The notes under the pieces were generated by a model. It saw only the letters and a program-made list of their open reading frames with translations. It was not told the DNA's origin and searched no databases. Position numbers and translations under genes: made by a program. A DNA stretch of 33,131 bases from a virus. Of this stretch, positions 12,801 through 17,824 are shown piece by piece. Position 1 is the first letter of the stretch; every line of letters begins with the position of its first letter. Location of the stretch: IMG/VR virus record IMGVR_UViG_3300021354_000020, positions 1 through 33,131 of that record; one strand, 5' to 3'.

Positions 12801-13999
12801 CAGGATCTATAACTGATGCGATAAGGAATACCGTATCAGGCAGTATTTCTACTGCAACTGCACAGTCGATTTACTCAATTGGTGAGTTGGTATCAGGGTC
12901 TACGATAAATGCTTCGAATGGGTCTTTAGCAACAGAATCAATAAGTGTTGTAGTTTCTGGTGATGTAGTAACTACCGATACTGGGTATGTTTCGGGAAAT
13001 AATAATATATTAAGAACAGTTTCTGGTAGTACAATAGGAACTGCATTCAACGGGGTAAGTTATACAGTTTCCCAGAACTTACATACTGAATTATTAAATG
13101 CGTCTACAGGTGCATTGGGTAAAAATGTTGATGTATTTACATCTACAATTGATTTGGTATTATTCCAAGCAGAAATTGGACATCTAGAAAGAATTTCAAA
13201 TACACTTTCTGGTAGTTTAATTTCTGCTTCACCAACAACAATTACAGCAGGTGCTGCGGTATATGGTATTACTGCATTATCGTCTACTGGCAATATAATA
13301 AGTAACCCAATTGGGTCTCTACAGGGTAGTACATTAACTATAGTTGATGGGTCAATTCAAATATTGGAATTGATCAATCCTACATTATCAGGTTCAATTG
13401 CTACAGTATTACCAACTTCGCCTATAAAAACTGTAGGTGGTGTAATATCGGGTGAACTTGTAACTACTTCTACAGGAAGTATTAGAAGTAATATTGACAA
13501 ATATTTAAATGGAAGTATCGGTAATACTTCTGATGGTAGTATCAATCTTACAGAATTAGTTTCATATACATTATCTGGAACTGTTGGTAATATACTTCTT
13601 GGATCAATAAATGATTCTATAAGTGTTAGAGTATTAGGTACGTTAGTTAATTCTTCAGTTAATTCTGTAACTAATGGTACTTCAATTTACTCAAATGCTC
13701 TTGTAGCAACTACTGGCAATTTATCAGATAGTTTCTCTTTATTCTTACATGGTACTTCTGCTACTGCATTATTGAGTAGTGTTATACCTAAATTGGGTAG
13801 TCCACTTACAAACAAACTAAAGATCGCATTTGATGATGATATTAATATACATTTATGCTTTGACTTTAATAGTGAATTAAGGTTCTTATTTGATAGGTTA
13901 TATCAATACATTGTTTCGTTTGATGCATATTTTTATAACGTCAAGATGGATAAAAACTCTAAAGATTATAAAGTCGATTTCGATGAACTTATTGAATAA
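875..13999 (+). CDS. Giant repetitive virion/fibre-like protein (4374 aa)
   Basis: This uninterrupted 13.1-kb frame is extremely rich in Thr, Ser, Gly, Ala and Asn and nearly free of Cys. Residues 1-125 form a non-repetitive start. From about residue 130 the protein is a long run of ~22-25-residue units of the form SYTLNGTGTTATSSAGSIDT with GYTGTNET variants, consistent with a beta-solenoid-like fibre. Residues ~996-1135 hold a different domain resembling a carbohydrate-binding jelly roll (ending VQIELNTVATAFDPN). Ten copies of a ~65-residue module starting TIKADRE begin at residues 1179-3598. From ~3960 the repeats diverge, and the last ~75 residues are globular, charged and aromatic (FDDDINIHLCFDFN...). 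No signal peptide or catalytic motif is visible. It sits immediately upstream of gp13, where T4 carries the fibritin gene. A long adhesive or structural fibre is the likely role; the exact function is unknown. Confidence 0.75.
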   Translation: MTKAFQYNGFQLNSFQTSSNVSKTVSDQSVFWSGPTYLSASRNTFNPIFLNNGSVTISGNNSVGLTVLNTVAPTWNIISSNTTLTSSATTTYNAFLIVYSATTLVVPNTSTLLIEYLPNPAIITYAGTSVSGIQYTLNGTGTTGTVSSGYTGTNETISYALNGTGTTGTVSTGYTGTNETVTKTINGSGTTGTVGSIQSIGYTLTGTSASATASNILNDTVTQTITGTTATSSTGSIDVNEVISVTINGTGTTGTVSSGYTGTNETITQTINGTTGTATAGSIQSIGYTLTGTSTTATAGSIGSIGYTLTGTLASGSASNILNDTVTQTINGTTATGSAGSIDTTETVSVTINGTGTVGTVSTGYTGTNETVTQTINGAITSATSSTGSIDTTETISYTINGAITSATSSTGSIDTTETISYTINGTGTTATSSAGSIDTTETVSVTINGAITSATSSAGSIDVNEVISVTINGGTTGTVSTGYTGTDETISYALNGTSTTATAGSIQSIGYTLTGTSASATASNISNDTVTQTINGTTATSSAGSIDTNEVISYTLTGTTATSSAGSIDTTETVSVTINGTTATSSAGSIDTNEVISYTMSVVGLSGTVSTGYTGTETISYTINGTGTTATAGSIGSIGYTLTGTSASATASNISNDTVTQTINGTSNTATSSAGSIDITESISYTLSVVGLSGTVSTGYTGTDETISYALNGTGTTGTATAGSIQSIGYTLTGTSAPATASNISSDTVTQTINGTTATSSAGSIDTNEVISYTMSVVGLSGTVSTGYTGTETISYALNGTTCTATAGSIQSIGYTLTGTSASATASNISNDTVTQIITGNAATSSTGSIDVNEVISYTLSVTGLSGTVSTGYTGTNETITQTINGTTGTATAGSIQSIGYTLSGTSASATASNILNDTVTQTINGTGNTATSSAGSIDTTETVSVTINGTGNSATSSVSNISSINTTYTPNTSSLFATGTANNLGVKSITQTVSNTIGGVNLVNNPTYEVNATVNEFVQWGDIAPIFDANGTTGVSYSLSLDVKSAVAGPVFIYMQNGSSSRYVFSGGGFNVNATTTYQRFTINNFSVAINVPTDTASMLAAYGIYGTGVLPSIKNVQIELNTVATAFDPNTRYTTTTKTFNSNLGSRLITETIDGIVPSATSSTGSVATNVATSRTIKADREYIWSNTTISGTATYHSLIEIPVTVIVIVPVSTTLLVDRTPVLFATTSSSSVTDAISCALNGTVGTVSTGYTGTNETVTQTINGSGTTGTVGSIQSIGYTLTGTSASATASNILNDTVTQIITGTTATSSAGSIDTTDSISYSLAIFGLTATTSSIDVNEVVSYTLNNTGTSSSVTASSIKSIGYTLTGTSASATASNILNDAVTQTINGTGNAAIGSTGSVDTTESISYTLSVTGLSGTVSTGYTGTDETITQTINGTTGTATAGSIGSIGYTLTGTSASATASNILNDTVTQTTNGTGTTATSSAGSIDITETVSVTLNNIGATATATAGSILSVAISQVISGVSGATATAGSVSVINATSRTIKADREYIFSNVTLSGTATYHSLLEIPATVIVTIPTSATLLVDRTPVLFATTSSSPVNDALSFTLNTTGLSATGSLSSLKSIGYTVGGVSGTSLAGFIKSIGYTVAGEIATSSLTTLDTNESIAYTLSTVGLSATSSTVSIETNEVISVTINGTGNTATSSTGYTGTDETVSFTLNTTSNTATSSAGSIDTTESISYTLSVTGLSGTVSTGYTGTNETISYTLNNTGTTATSSAGSIDTTETVSVTINGSGTTATSSTGSIDTTETVSVTINGTGTTATSSTVSIETNEVISVTINGTGTTVTSSAGSIDTTETVSVTINGTGNTATSSAGSIDITESISYTLSVTGLSATSSTGSIDIIEVISVTINGTGNTATSSTGSIDTTESISYTMSVVGLSGTVSTGYTGTDETVSVTLNNIGATATSSAGSIDITESISYTLSVTGNTATSSTGYTGTNETVSVTLNNIGATAIGSVSNISNDTVTQIINSTGNFATATSGSIPSLSYAHTLSGVVLTSNTTPVITNNDISRTIKADREYIYSNVTLSGTATYHSLLEIANSVLVIVPTSTLLVVDRTPVLFAATSSSLISDAINVTLNNIGTAASAINGSIKSIGYTLTGTSTTATAGSIQSIGYTLTGTNASATASNISNDTVTQIINGTTGNSATSSAGSIDITESISYTLSVTGNTATSSTGYTGTNETVSVTLNTTSNTATSSAGSIDITETVSVTLNNIGATATSSAGSIDTTETVSVTLNNIGATAIGSVSNISNDTVTQIINGTTGNSATSSTGSIPSVAISQVISGVSGATAIAGSVSVINATSRTIKADREYIYSNVTLSGTATYHSLLEIANSVLVIVPTSTLLVVDRTPVLFANTSSSSVSDTTSYSINGIGNVGTITAGSIQSIGYTVSGVLGTATASSIKSIGYTLTGTNASATASNISSDTVTQIINGTGTTANVTSGSIDTTESISYTLSVTGLSGTVSTGYTGTNETISYALNGTSTTATSSVGSIDTTETVSVTINGTGNAATGSVGSIDTTETVSVTLNNIGTTANVTSGSIDTTETVSVTINGSGNAATGSVGSIGVNEVISYTLNNTGTTITATTGSVSVNNDISRTVKADREYIYSNVTLSGTITYHSLIEIANSVLVIVPISATLLVDRTPVLFANTSSSSVTDAINCTLTGTSTSATASSIKSIGYTLTGTSTSATAGSIQSIGYTLSGTSAPATASNISSDTVTQIINGTTSNTATSSTGSIDVNEVISYTLSVTGLSATGSVGSIDTTETVSVTINGSGNAATSSAGSIDTTETISYTINGSGNSATSSTGSIDITESISYTLSVVGLSGTVSTGYTDTNETISYTINGTGTTATSSTGSIGVNEVISYTLNNTGTTITATTGSVSSNNDISKTIKADREQIFVDTTISGTATYHSLLEIVYPALVIVPTSATLLVDRTHVLFAATSSSSVTDAINCTLTGTSTSATASSIKSIGYTLTGVLGTATASSIKSIGYTLTGVSATTSATSIDTNDSISYSLAISGLTATTNSFDVNEVVSHTISGEPSVATTGSVSANNDISRTIKADREYIYSNVTLSGTATYHSLLEIVYPALVIVPVANLLVVDRTPVLFANTSSSSVTDAISCTLNNTGLSVTVSTGYTGTNESISVTPNTTGNTATSSTGSIDTNEVISYTMSVVGLSGTVSTGYTGTNETISYTINGTGNSATSSAGSIDTTETVSVTINGTGNVATGTAGSVSVINAISRTIKADREYIYSNVTLSGTVTYHSLLEILYPARVIVPTSTLLVVDRTPVLFAATSSSSVTDTLSFTLNGTTTTATSGSIDTTDSISYSLAISGLTATTSSIDVNEVVSHTISGELSTASYGGSVTHGDVVYIKADREQIFVDTTISGTATYHSLLEILYPARVIVPTSTLLVVDRTPVLFASTSSSNVTDTLSFTLNTSTLSTNTSTGYTGTNETISVTLNTSTLSANASTGYTGTDETVTQTINGTSVGTATTSIDVNEVVSYTLNNTGANASVTAGSVTYTIGTNNVSRTIKADREYIYSNVTLSGTITYHSLLEIINPVLVIVPTSTLLVVDRTPVLFASTSSSSVSDAISCTLNGAVTTATSGYTGTDESVSYTLNNTGTSAIGSASNVGTRSISVTLNNTGASATVTSGSIDTTDSISYSLAISGLTATTSSIDVNEVVSYTLNNTGASANVTSGSVTYTIGTNNVDVTVTGYDLIATSGYTGTNETISYTINGTGNAATVTSGSIDTTDSISYSLAISGLTATTSSIDVNETISYTINGTSVGTATVTSGSIDTTDSISYSLAISGLTATTSSIDVNEVVSYTLNNTGASATVTSGSIDTTDSISYSLSISGLTATTSSIDVNEVVSYTLNNTGASATVTASNISFVITVSTTSNNANTANGIAGSITDAIRNTVSGSISTATAQSIYSIGELVSGSTINASNGSLATESISVVVSGDVVTTDTGYVSGNNNILRTVSGSTIGTAFNGVSYTVSQNLHTELLNASTGALGKNVDVFTSTIDLVLFQAEIGHLERISNTLSGSLISASPTTITAGAAVYGITALSSTGNIISNPIGSLQGSTLTIVDGSIQILELINPTLSGSIATVLPTSPIKTVGGVISGELVTTSTGSIRSNIDKYLNGSIGNTSDGSINLTELVSYTLSGTVGNILLGSINDSISVRVLGTLVNSSVNSVTNGTSIYSNALVATTGNLSDSFSLFLHGTSATALLSSVIPKLGSPLTNKLKIAFDDDINIHLCFDFNSELRFLFDRLYQYIVSFDAYFYNVKMDKNSKDYKVDFDELIE
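3862..4280 (+). other. Carbohydrate-binding-module-like domain within giant protein
   Basis: Residues ~996-1135 of the giant protein are non-repetitive, with the pattern of CBM-type jelly-roll domains common in phage fibres: NLVNNPTYEV at the start, a SYSLSLDVKS strand, a TTTYQRFTIN strand, and the closing VQIELNTVATAFDPN (typical 'QLE...AT.F.P' end). It interrupts the repeats between the first short-repeat array and module copy 1. The assignment is by pattern recognition only; sugar binding is an inference. Confidence 0.45.
4409..11860 (+). repeat. Ten copies of the TIKADRE / LLVDRTPVLF module
   Basis: A ~65-residue module reads (S)RTIKADREYIYSN, then VTLSGTATYHSLLEI, then VIVPTSTLLVVDRTPVLFA. 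Copies start at bases 4409, 5519, 7109, 7985, 8864, 9740, 10244, 10796, 11183 and 11666, all in the same frame. Copies 6 (9740) and 9 (11183) share a variant start, KADREQIFVDTTISG. Copies 3 to 6 are spaced 876-879 bases apart, a higher-order repeat. The alternating hydrophobic pattern suggests a few beta-solenoid turns that may break the fibre into segments. Confidence 0.85.
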
Positions 14000-14003
14000 A
14001 AAC

Positions 14004-14011
14004 TATAAATA
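14004..14011 (+). promoter_or_regulatory. T4-type late promoter box before gp13
   Basis: An exact TATAAATA lies 22 bases before the gp13 start codon and just after the stop of the giant gene. In T4 this octamer is the whole late-promoter recognition sequence, read by the gp55 sigma with gp33/gp45. A ribosome-binding site AAAGGA (14021-14026) follows. Confidence 0.7.
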
Positions 14012-14032
14012 TAGAAAAACAAAGGAATTAAT

Positions 14033-15001
14033 ATGGCACTTGCAAGCAGAGAAGATTTAAAACAATATTGCCTTAGAGCATTGGGGTCTCCTGTTGTCAA
14101 TATCAACGTGGACGATGAACAATTAGAAGACAGAATTGATGAAGCATTAGAGTACTGGAGACTTTACCACCCAGAAGGTGTAGAAGAAGTCTATATTAAG
14201 TATATGATTACTGCATCAGTTATCACAATAACTACAAACAATGCAGGTTCTTTCTTTGCACAAGAACAAGTAAAGGGTGCAACTTCAGGTGCCACTGCTA
14301 TATTAACTTCAGAAGGAAAAACTGTATCTGCTGGTAATACTTTATTAGTTGGCGATATATTGGGCACTTTCATTGATGGTGAAACTATAACAGGTGCTTC
14401 CTCAGGTGTATCTGCTACATTGGCACTTACTAATTCTGTCGTGAAGGGTGTATATGATAACAAGTATATTACTTTACCAGATTTGTTATATGGTGTAACA
14501 AGAGTCATACCAATGGCACAAACATCATCTTCAAAGAATATGTTTGACTTACAATACCAATTGAGACTACATGATCTATATGATGTAACAAGTACATCAT
14601 TAGTTTATTATAAAACTATGATGAATCATTTAGATTTAATTGATTTCGAATTAAATGCTAAACCTAATATACGTTATAATAGATTCACAAATGTCCTTCA
14701 TATCGATACTAAATGGATAGTTAATAGTGCAGTAGGTGACTTTATCATAGTTGATGGTTATATGGCAATGGATCCTACTTCTTATCCCAAATTATGGAAT
14801 GAAATATGGTTGAAACATTATGTGACTTCTTTATTCAAAAAGCAATGGGGTACGAATCTTTCTAAATTTTCTGGACTTCAACTTCCAGGTGGAGTCACGC
14901 TAGATGGACCATCTATTCATGATGATGCAGTTAATGAAATTAAGGACCTTGAAGAAGAATTGCTATTAAAAGCAGCACCTTGCAGCTTTTTTACGGGGTG
15001 A
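14033..15001 (+). CDS. gp13: Neck protein gp13
   Basis: This 322-residue protein matches the T4 gp13 head-completion/neck family, which with gp14 closes the filled capsid and forms the tail-joining platform. Family features are the N-terminal SREDLKQYCLRALGSPVVNI and VDDEQLEDRIDEALEYW, the LHDLYDVTSTSLVYYKTMMNH region, and a C-terminal HDDAVNEIKDLEEELLLK helix. Residues ~55-140 contain an extra beta-type segment (GATSGATAILTSEG ... IDGETITGASSGVSATL), a repeat-like domain common in aquatic phage structural proteins. The start at 14033 has AAAGGA eight to twelve bases upstream and an exact late promoter. The last codons overlap a terminator-like hairpin, and an endonuclease gene separates it from gp14. 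Confidence 0.88.
   Translation: MALASREDLKQYCLRALGSPVVNINVDDEQLEDRIDEALEYWRLYHPEGVEEVYIKYMITASVITITTNNAGSFFAQEQVKGATSGATAILTSEGKTVSAGNTLLVGDILGTFIDGETITGASSGVSATLALTNSVVKGVYDNKYITLPDLLYGVTRVIPMAQTSSSKNMFDLQYQLRLHDLYDVTSTSLVYYKTMMNHLDLIDFELNAKPNIRYNRFTNVLHIDTKWIVNSAVGDFIIVDGYMAMDPTSYPKLWNEIWLKHYVTSLFKKQWGTNLSKFSGLQLPGGVTLDGPSIHDDAVNEIKDLEEELLLKAAPCSFFTG
14968..14992 (+). terminator. Terminator-like hairpin at the 3' end of gp13
   Basis: AAAAGC (14968-14973) pairs with GCTTTT (14985-14990), with an inner GC/GC pair and loop ACCTT, followed by further T residues. It lies within the last codons of gp13, ahead of the HEG-associated hairpin, and could reduce read-through into the endonuclease gene. 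The stem is short, so it may be fortuitous. Confidence 0.3.
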
Positions 15002-15026
15002 ACGTTAAAATATTATAATTATAGAT

Positions 15027-15056
15027 GTAGATCACGAAGCAGCAACTTCCATCTAC
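15027..15056 (+). ncRNA. HEG-associated two-stem RNA hairpin, copy A
   Basis: Outer stem GTAGAT (15027-15032) with ATCTAC (15051-15056); 5' bulge CAC; inner stem GAAG (15036-15039) with CTTC (15046-15049); loop CAGCAA; then TCTAA just 3'. The same architecture occurs at 19757-19787 before the other GIY-YIG-type gene. Both stems differ there but remain complementary, while CACGA, GCAGCAA and TCTAA are kept. It lies 25 bases after the gp13 stop and 34 bases before the endonuclease start. A role in processing, stability or translation control of HEG mRNA is an inference. Confidence 0.55.
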
Positions 15057-15090
15057 TCTAACCATTCTAACATTAATTACAGGAACTAAT

Positions 15091-15966
15091 ATGATCAGCA
15101 AAGATATTTATACACCATATTTTTATATTATTCAACATAAAGAATCTAAAAAATTGTATGCGGGTTCTAGGTATGCTAAAGAATGTCACCCAGATGAATT
15201 TATGCAATCCAATGGATATACAACATCATCTAATACTATTAATGATATTATAAATCAAGAAGGATTGGATTCATTTGAAATTTTAAGGATTGACATCAAT
15301 TGTGATGGATTGCATCCTTATGATTATGAAACATTATTTTTAGAAACTATGGACTGTGCTAGTTCTCCTGATTGGTATAATGGACATAATAATAAATTTA
15401 AGAATATGCCAGAGTTTTATTTTGGTTCTAATAAACTCAACTCAATTATATTTGAAAAATATGGTGTTTATAATTGCATGAATATAGAAGAAATAAAACT
15501 TAAACAAAAAGTTGCAGAAAAGAAAACTTTGATGGAAAAATATGGTGTTGATCATAATATGAAAATACTCGGTATAGCTAAAAAAGCATCTGAAAAAAGA
15601 ATTGATAGTTGGAAATTGTCTGAAACTGGTAGATCACCTTTATTTGGTAGAACTGGTATTATGTGTGCTGGTACTGGTGTTGAACATAATATATCAGATG
15701 AAGGTCGTAAAGTTTTATCTGAAAATGGTAAAAGAAGAAAAAATATACCAAATCCAAAATTATCGATATATCAAAAAACCCAAGGTAATTTCGTAACAAA
15801 CAATCCAATGAACGATCCAGAAAAAAGGAAAAAAGTAGGAATGAGTAAATTGGGAAAAAGGTCTTATATCAATCCATCTATATCAAATAAAAGAAAAATG
15901 TTTATACCAGGTGAAGAACCAGCTGGATATATTTCTATTTCTAATTACAATCGGTTCATGGGATAA
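15091..15966 (+). CDS. Free-standing GIY-YIG-like homing endonuclease between gp13 and gp14
   Basis: This 291-residue protein starts with a degenerate GIY-YIG core: PYFYIIQHKESKKLYAGSRY, giving the 'YI...YAG' pair and a following Arg, and a later Glu in YDYETLFLETMDC. The nuclease part spans about residues 9-110. Residues ~125-180 contain two copies of an EKYGV-type element (EKYGVYNCMNIEEIKLKQK and EKYGVDHNMKILGIAKK), seen as DNA-binding repeats in phage endonucleases. The rest is Lys-rich, with a NUMOD3-like KKVGMSKLGKRSY segment. AGGAA (15081-15085) is the ribosome-binding site. It interrupts the normally adjacent gp13-gp14 pair, and its tail overlaps the gp14 translation-initiation region. 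It was probably acquired as a selfish mobile gene; catalytic activity is uncertain because the motifs are degenerate. Confidence 0.7.
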   Translation: MISKDIYTPYFYIIQHKESKKLYAGSRYAKECHPDEFMQSNGYTTSSNTINDIINQEGLDSFEILRIDINCDGLHPYDYETLFLETMDCASSPDWYNGHNNKFKNMPEFYFGSNKLNSIIFEKYGVYNCMNIEEIKLKQKVAEKKTLMEKYGVDHNMKILGIAKKASEKRIDSWKLSETGRSPLFGRTGIMCAGTGVEHNISDEGRKVLSENGKRRKNIPNPKLSIYQKTQGNFVTNNPMNDPEKRKKVGMSKLGKRSYINPSISNKRKMFIPGEEPAGYISISNYNRFMG

Positions 15967-15969
15967 TTT

Positions 15970-16641
15970 ATGTCTACTTTAAATCCATACTTTGCTTCGG
16001 GTGTTACACAAGGTACTTCAGCTGAACAGAATCTCATAGAAGAATTAATTATCGAGTGTCTTGATATCTACGGTGTAGAAGTTCAATATATTCCAAGGAC
16101 TTTAGTCTCTAAAGACGAGTTACTTGGTGAAGATCGTCTATCAAAATTTGAAAATGCATTTCCTATTTCTGCATATTTCGAGAATATAGATACATTTGAT
16201 GGTGGTGGGTATATGATCCAGAAATTTGGACTTATGGTGGAGCAATCCGCAACAATTACAATTGCCAGAAAGAAGTGGAATGATTTGATTGGTAAGACCA
16301 ATACAACTATTCTACCTAATAGACCTGCAGAAGGGGATTTGATATACTTTCCATTGTCTAAAGGATTATTTGAGATTAAATTTGTCCAACATCAGGATCC
16401 CTTCTATCAATTGGGTAAACTATATGTCTATAAATTACAAATAGAATTGTTTTCATATTCATCAGAAATACTCAATACTGGTAATGATGATGTTGATGTA
16501 TTCGAAACATTAAAATCTTTTGATCCTACTATAAATGCCGATGTGGATACACCAGATTCTTACGGTGACAATACCAAGTTTAAAACTAAAGCAACTGGTT
16601 TAGTTCAAAATACCAGTAATATATTTGGAGATGTATTATAA
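15970..16641 (+). CDS. gp14: Neck protein gp14
   Basis: At 223 residues this resembles T4 gp14 (256 aa), the neck protein that sits below gp13 and connects head to tail. Recognisable features are the N-terminal LNPYFASGVTQGTSAEQNLIEELIIECLDIYGVEVQYIPR, a central ARKKWNDLIG, PAEGDLIYFPLSKGLFEIKFVQ and the PFYQLGKLYVYKLQIELFSYSSE segment (long runs abbreviated by their key residues). It begins three bases after the endonuclease stop, so its ribosome-binding region lies within the 3' end of that gene. It overlaps gp15 by one base (TAATG), which implies translational coupling. Confidence 0.88.
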   Translation: MSTLNPYFASGVTQGTSAEQNLIEELIIECLDIYGVEVQYIPRTLVSKDELLGEDRLSKFENAFPISAYFENIDTFDGGGYMIQKFGLMVEQSATITIARKKWNDLIGKTNTTILPNRPAEGDLIYFPLSKGLFEIKFVQHQDPFYQLGKLYVYKLQIELFSYSSEILNTGNDDVDVFETLKSFDPTINADVDTPDSYGDNTKFKTKATGLVQNTSNIFGDVL

Positions 16642-17387
16642 TGTTAGGTCATGATCCATATTACTACGGCATCATAAAAAAAACTATTACTGCATTTGGA
16701 GCATTATTTTCAGATATTAAAATTGAAAGAAGAAAAGATGATTCAGTATCTGGTACTGTTATTCAGACTTTACAAGTACCTTTGGCATATAGTCCCAAAG
16801 AAAAATGGGTGGTACGTATTGATTCTGATCCTAATCTTGAAAACAATACATATACATCATTGCCAAGATTAGCATTTGAGATTACTGGTTACTCATATGA
16901 TGGTCAAAGAAAGACTAATAGGGCACAGCAAATAACATGTGCTTCGGGTACTACAACTGCAAAAGTCATGGCAACTCCTACACCTTATAACGTAGATATT
17001 TCTTTATACATATTGACTAAAACTCAAGAAGATGCTTTACAAATTATAGAGCAGATTCTTCCATTCTTCACTCCAGAGTATACGTTATCGATTAATGCTG
17101 TTCCGAATATGAATCTCATTCAGGATATTCCTGTTATTCTTAACAATATTTCTGTGCAAGATGATTATGATGGTGACTTTCAGACCAGACGTTTTGTAAC
17201 TCATACATTAACATTTACGTTGAAGATGAATCTATTTGGTCCACAGAATACTAATAAGATCATTACTAAGGTATTTACTAACATCAGCGAGAATCTGAAT
17301 ATGACTAATGATGTAGCAAACTTAACTATCATTGGTAATGAAACTACTGGAACTATAACAAGTGAAACATGGTTAGAACATTTCTAA
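16641..17387 (+). CDS. gp15: Tail sheath stabiliser / tail completion protein gp15
   Basis: This 248-residue protein matches the T4 gp15 family, which forms a hexameric ring capping the tail tube and sheath and docks to the neck. Diagnostic parts are the start MLGHDPYYYGIIKKTITAFGA, the LPRLAFEITGYSYD stretch, TPYNVDISLYILTKTQEDALQIIEQILPFF, and the C-terminal YDGDFQTRRFVTHTLTF and LFGP. The start codon overlaps the gp14 stop by one base, with GGAGATG upstream. Its final codons fall inside the 70-bp repeat that precedes gp17. No gp16 (small terminase) gene follows it, unlike the T4 order. Confidence 0.88.
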   Translation: MLGHDPYYYGIIKKTITAFGALFSDIKIERRKDDSVSGTVIQTLQVPLAYSPKEKWVVRIDSDPNLENNTYTSLPRLAFEITGYSYDGQRKTNRAQQITCASGTTTAKVMATPTPYNVDISLYILTKTQEDALQIIEQILPFFTPEYTLSINAVPNMNLIQDIPVILNNISVQDDYDGDFQTRRFVTHTLTFTLKMNLFGPQNTNKIITKVFTNISENLNMTNDVANLTIIGNETTGTITSETWLEHF

Positions 17388-17450
17388 TAAGACCTCACAC
17401 CAAACCTAACACAGTTAGTATACATTATAATCCAAATAAAGTAAAGCCCT
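17381..17450 (+). repeat. 70-bp intergenic repeat, copy 1 (before gp17)
   Basis: The stretch starting TTTCTAATAAGACCTCACAC recurs at 33061-33130 with 66 of 70 bases identical; the first 44 are exact and the differences are at offsets 45, 46, 51 and 53. It contains a small CTAAC/GTTAG hairpin and a TATACA. It includes the gp15 stop codon and fills nearly all the gp15-gp17 gap. A shared regulatory element such as a non-late promoter or processing site is plausible, and a small mobile repeat is the alternative. Confidence 0.85.
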
Positions 17451-17464
17451 AATACGAAAATAAA

Positions 17465-17824
17465 ATGGCATCTGAAACTTATAATAATAATCCAAATCTT
17501 AAAGGTGCAAACGTAAATGTTGCTTATACCAAGCAACAGATTGCTGAGTACATAAAGTGTAAAAATGATCCCGTTTATTTTATAGATACCTACTGTAAAA
17601 TAATTTCTCTTGACCATGGTATCATACCTTTCAAGTTATACGATTGTCAAAAAAATAAAGTACAAATTATCCATGATAATAGAAAAGTTATTCTTATGGA
17701 GGGAAGACAGCAGGGAAAATGTTTTGAAAAAGAGACTAAATACAACATCAGAAATAAAATCACTGGAGAAGTATTAAATGTCACAGCAGAAGAATTCCAC
17801 AAACTATGTAACAAGAATTTGTAA
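17465..17824 (+). CDS. gp17: Terminase large subunit fragment N (TerL-N) fused to intein-1 N-half
   Basis: The 119-residue product has two parts. Residues 1-85 are the N-terminal part of a T4-type gp17 packaging ATPase (KNDPVYFIDTYCKI, PFKLYDCQ, VILMEGRQQGK), ending inside the Walker A P-loop. Residues 86-119 are an intein N-half starting with the splicing nucleophile Cys86 (CFEKETKYNIRNKITGEVLN), followed by a stop. On its own the fragment lacks the P-loop Thr, Walker B and nuclease. It would be joined in trans to the next piece, whose intein half ends ...SHN followed by Thr, restoring GRQQGKT. The stop codon lies in a hairpin (17807-17835), and the following endonuclease ORF overlaps by 47 bases. 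Confidence 0.88.
   Translation: MASETYNNNPNLKGANVNVAYTKQQIAEYIKCKNDPVYFIDTYCKIISLDHGIIPFKLYDCQKNKVQIIHDNRKVILMEGRQQGKCFEKETKYNIRNKITGEVLNVTAEEFHKLCNKNL
17720..17821 (+). other. Split intein 1, N-half (34 aa)
   Basis: Residues 86-119 of TerL-N begin with Cys directly after the P-loop GK and carry an intein block-A pattern with IRNKITGEVLN, a signature found in many phage inteins. Canonical split inteins have N-halves near 100 residues; this one stops after 34, before the TxxH-type block B, which is on the C-half. It is therefore an atypically split intein. Confidence 0.85.

Noticed and set aside
14960-15001. gp13 C-terminus truncated by the endonuclease insertion
   Set aside because: The end LLLKAAPCSFFTG resembles the usual short hydrophobic tail of gp13 proteins, and the protein has full family length.
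17426-17431. TATAAT in repeat copy 1 as a conserved host-type -10 box
   Set aside because: Copy 2 has CATAAA at this place and no good -35 is seen, so it is not the conserved part of the repeat.
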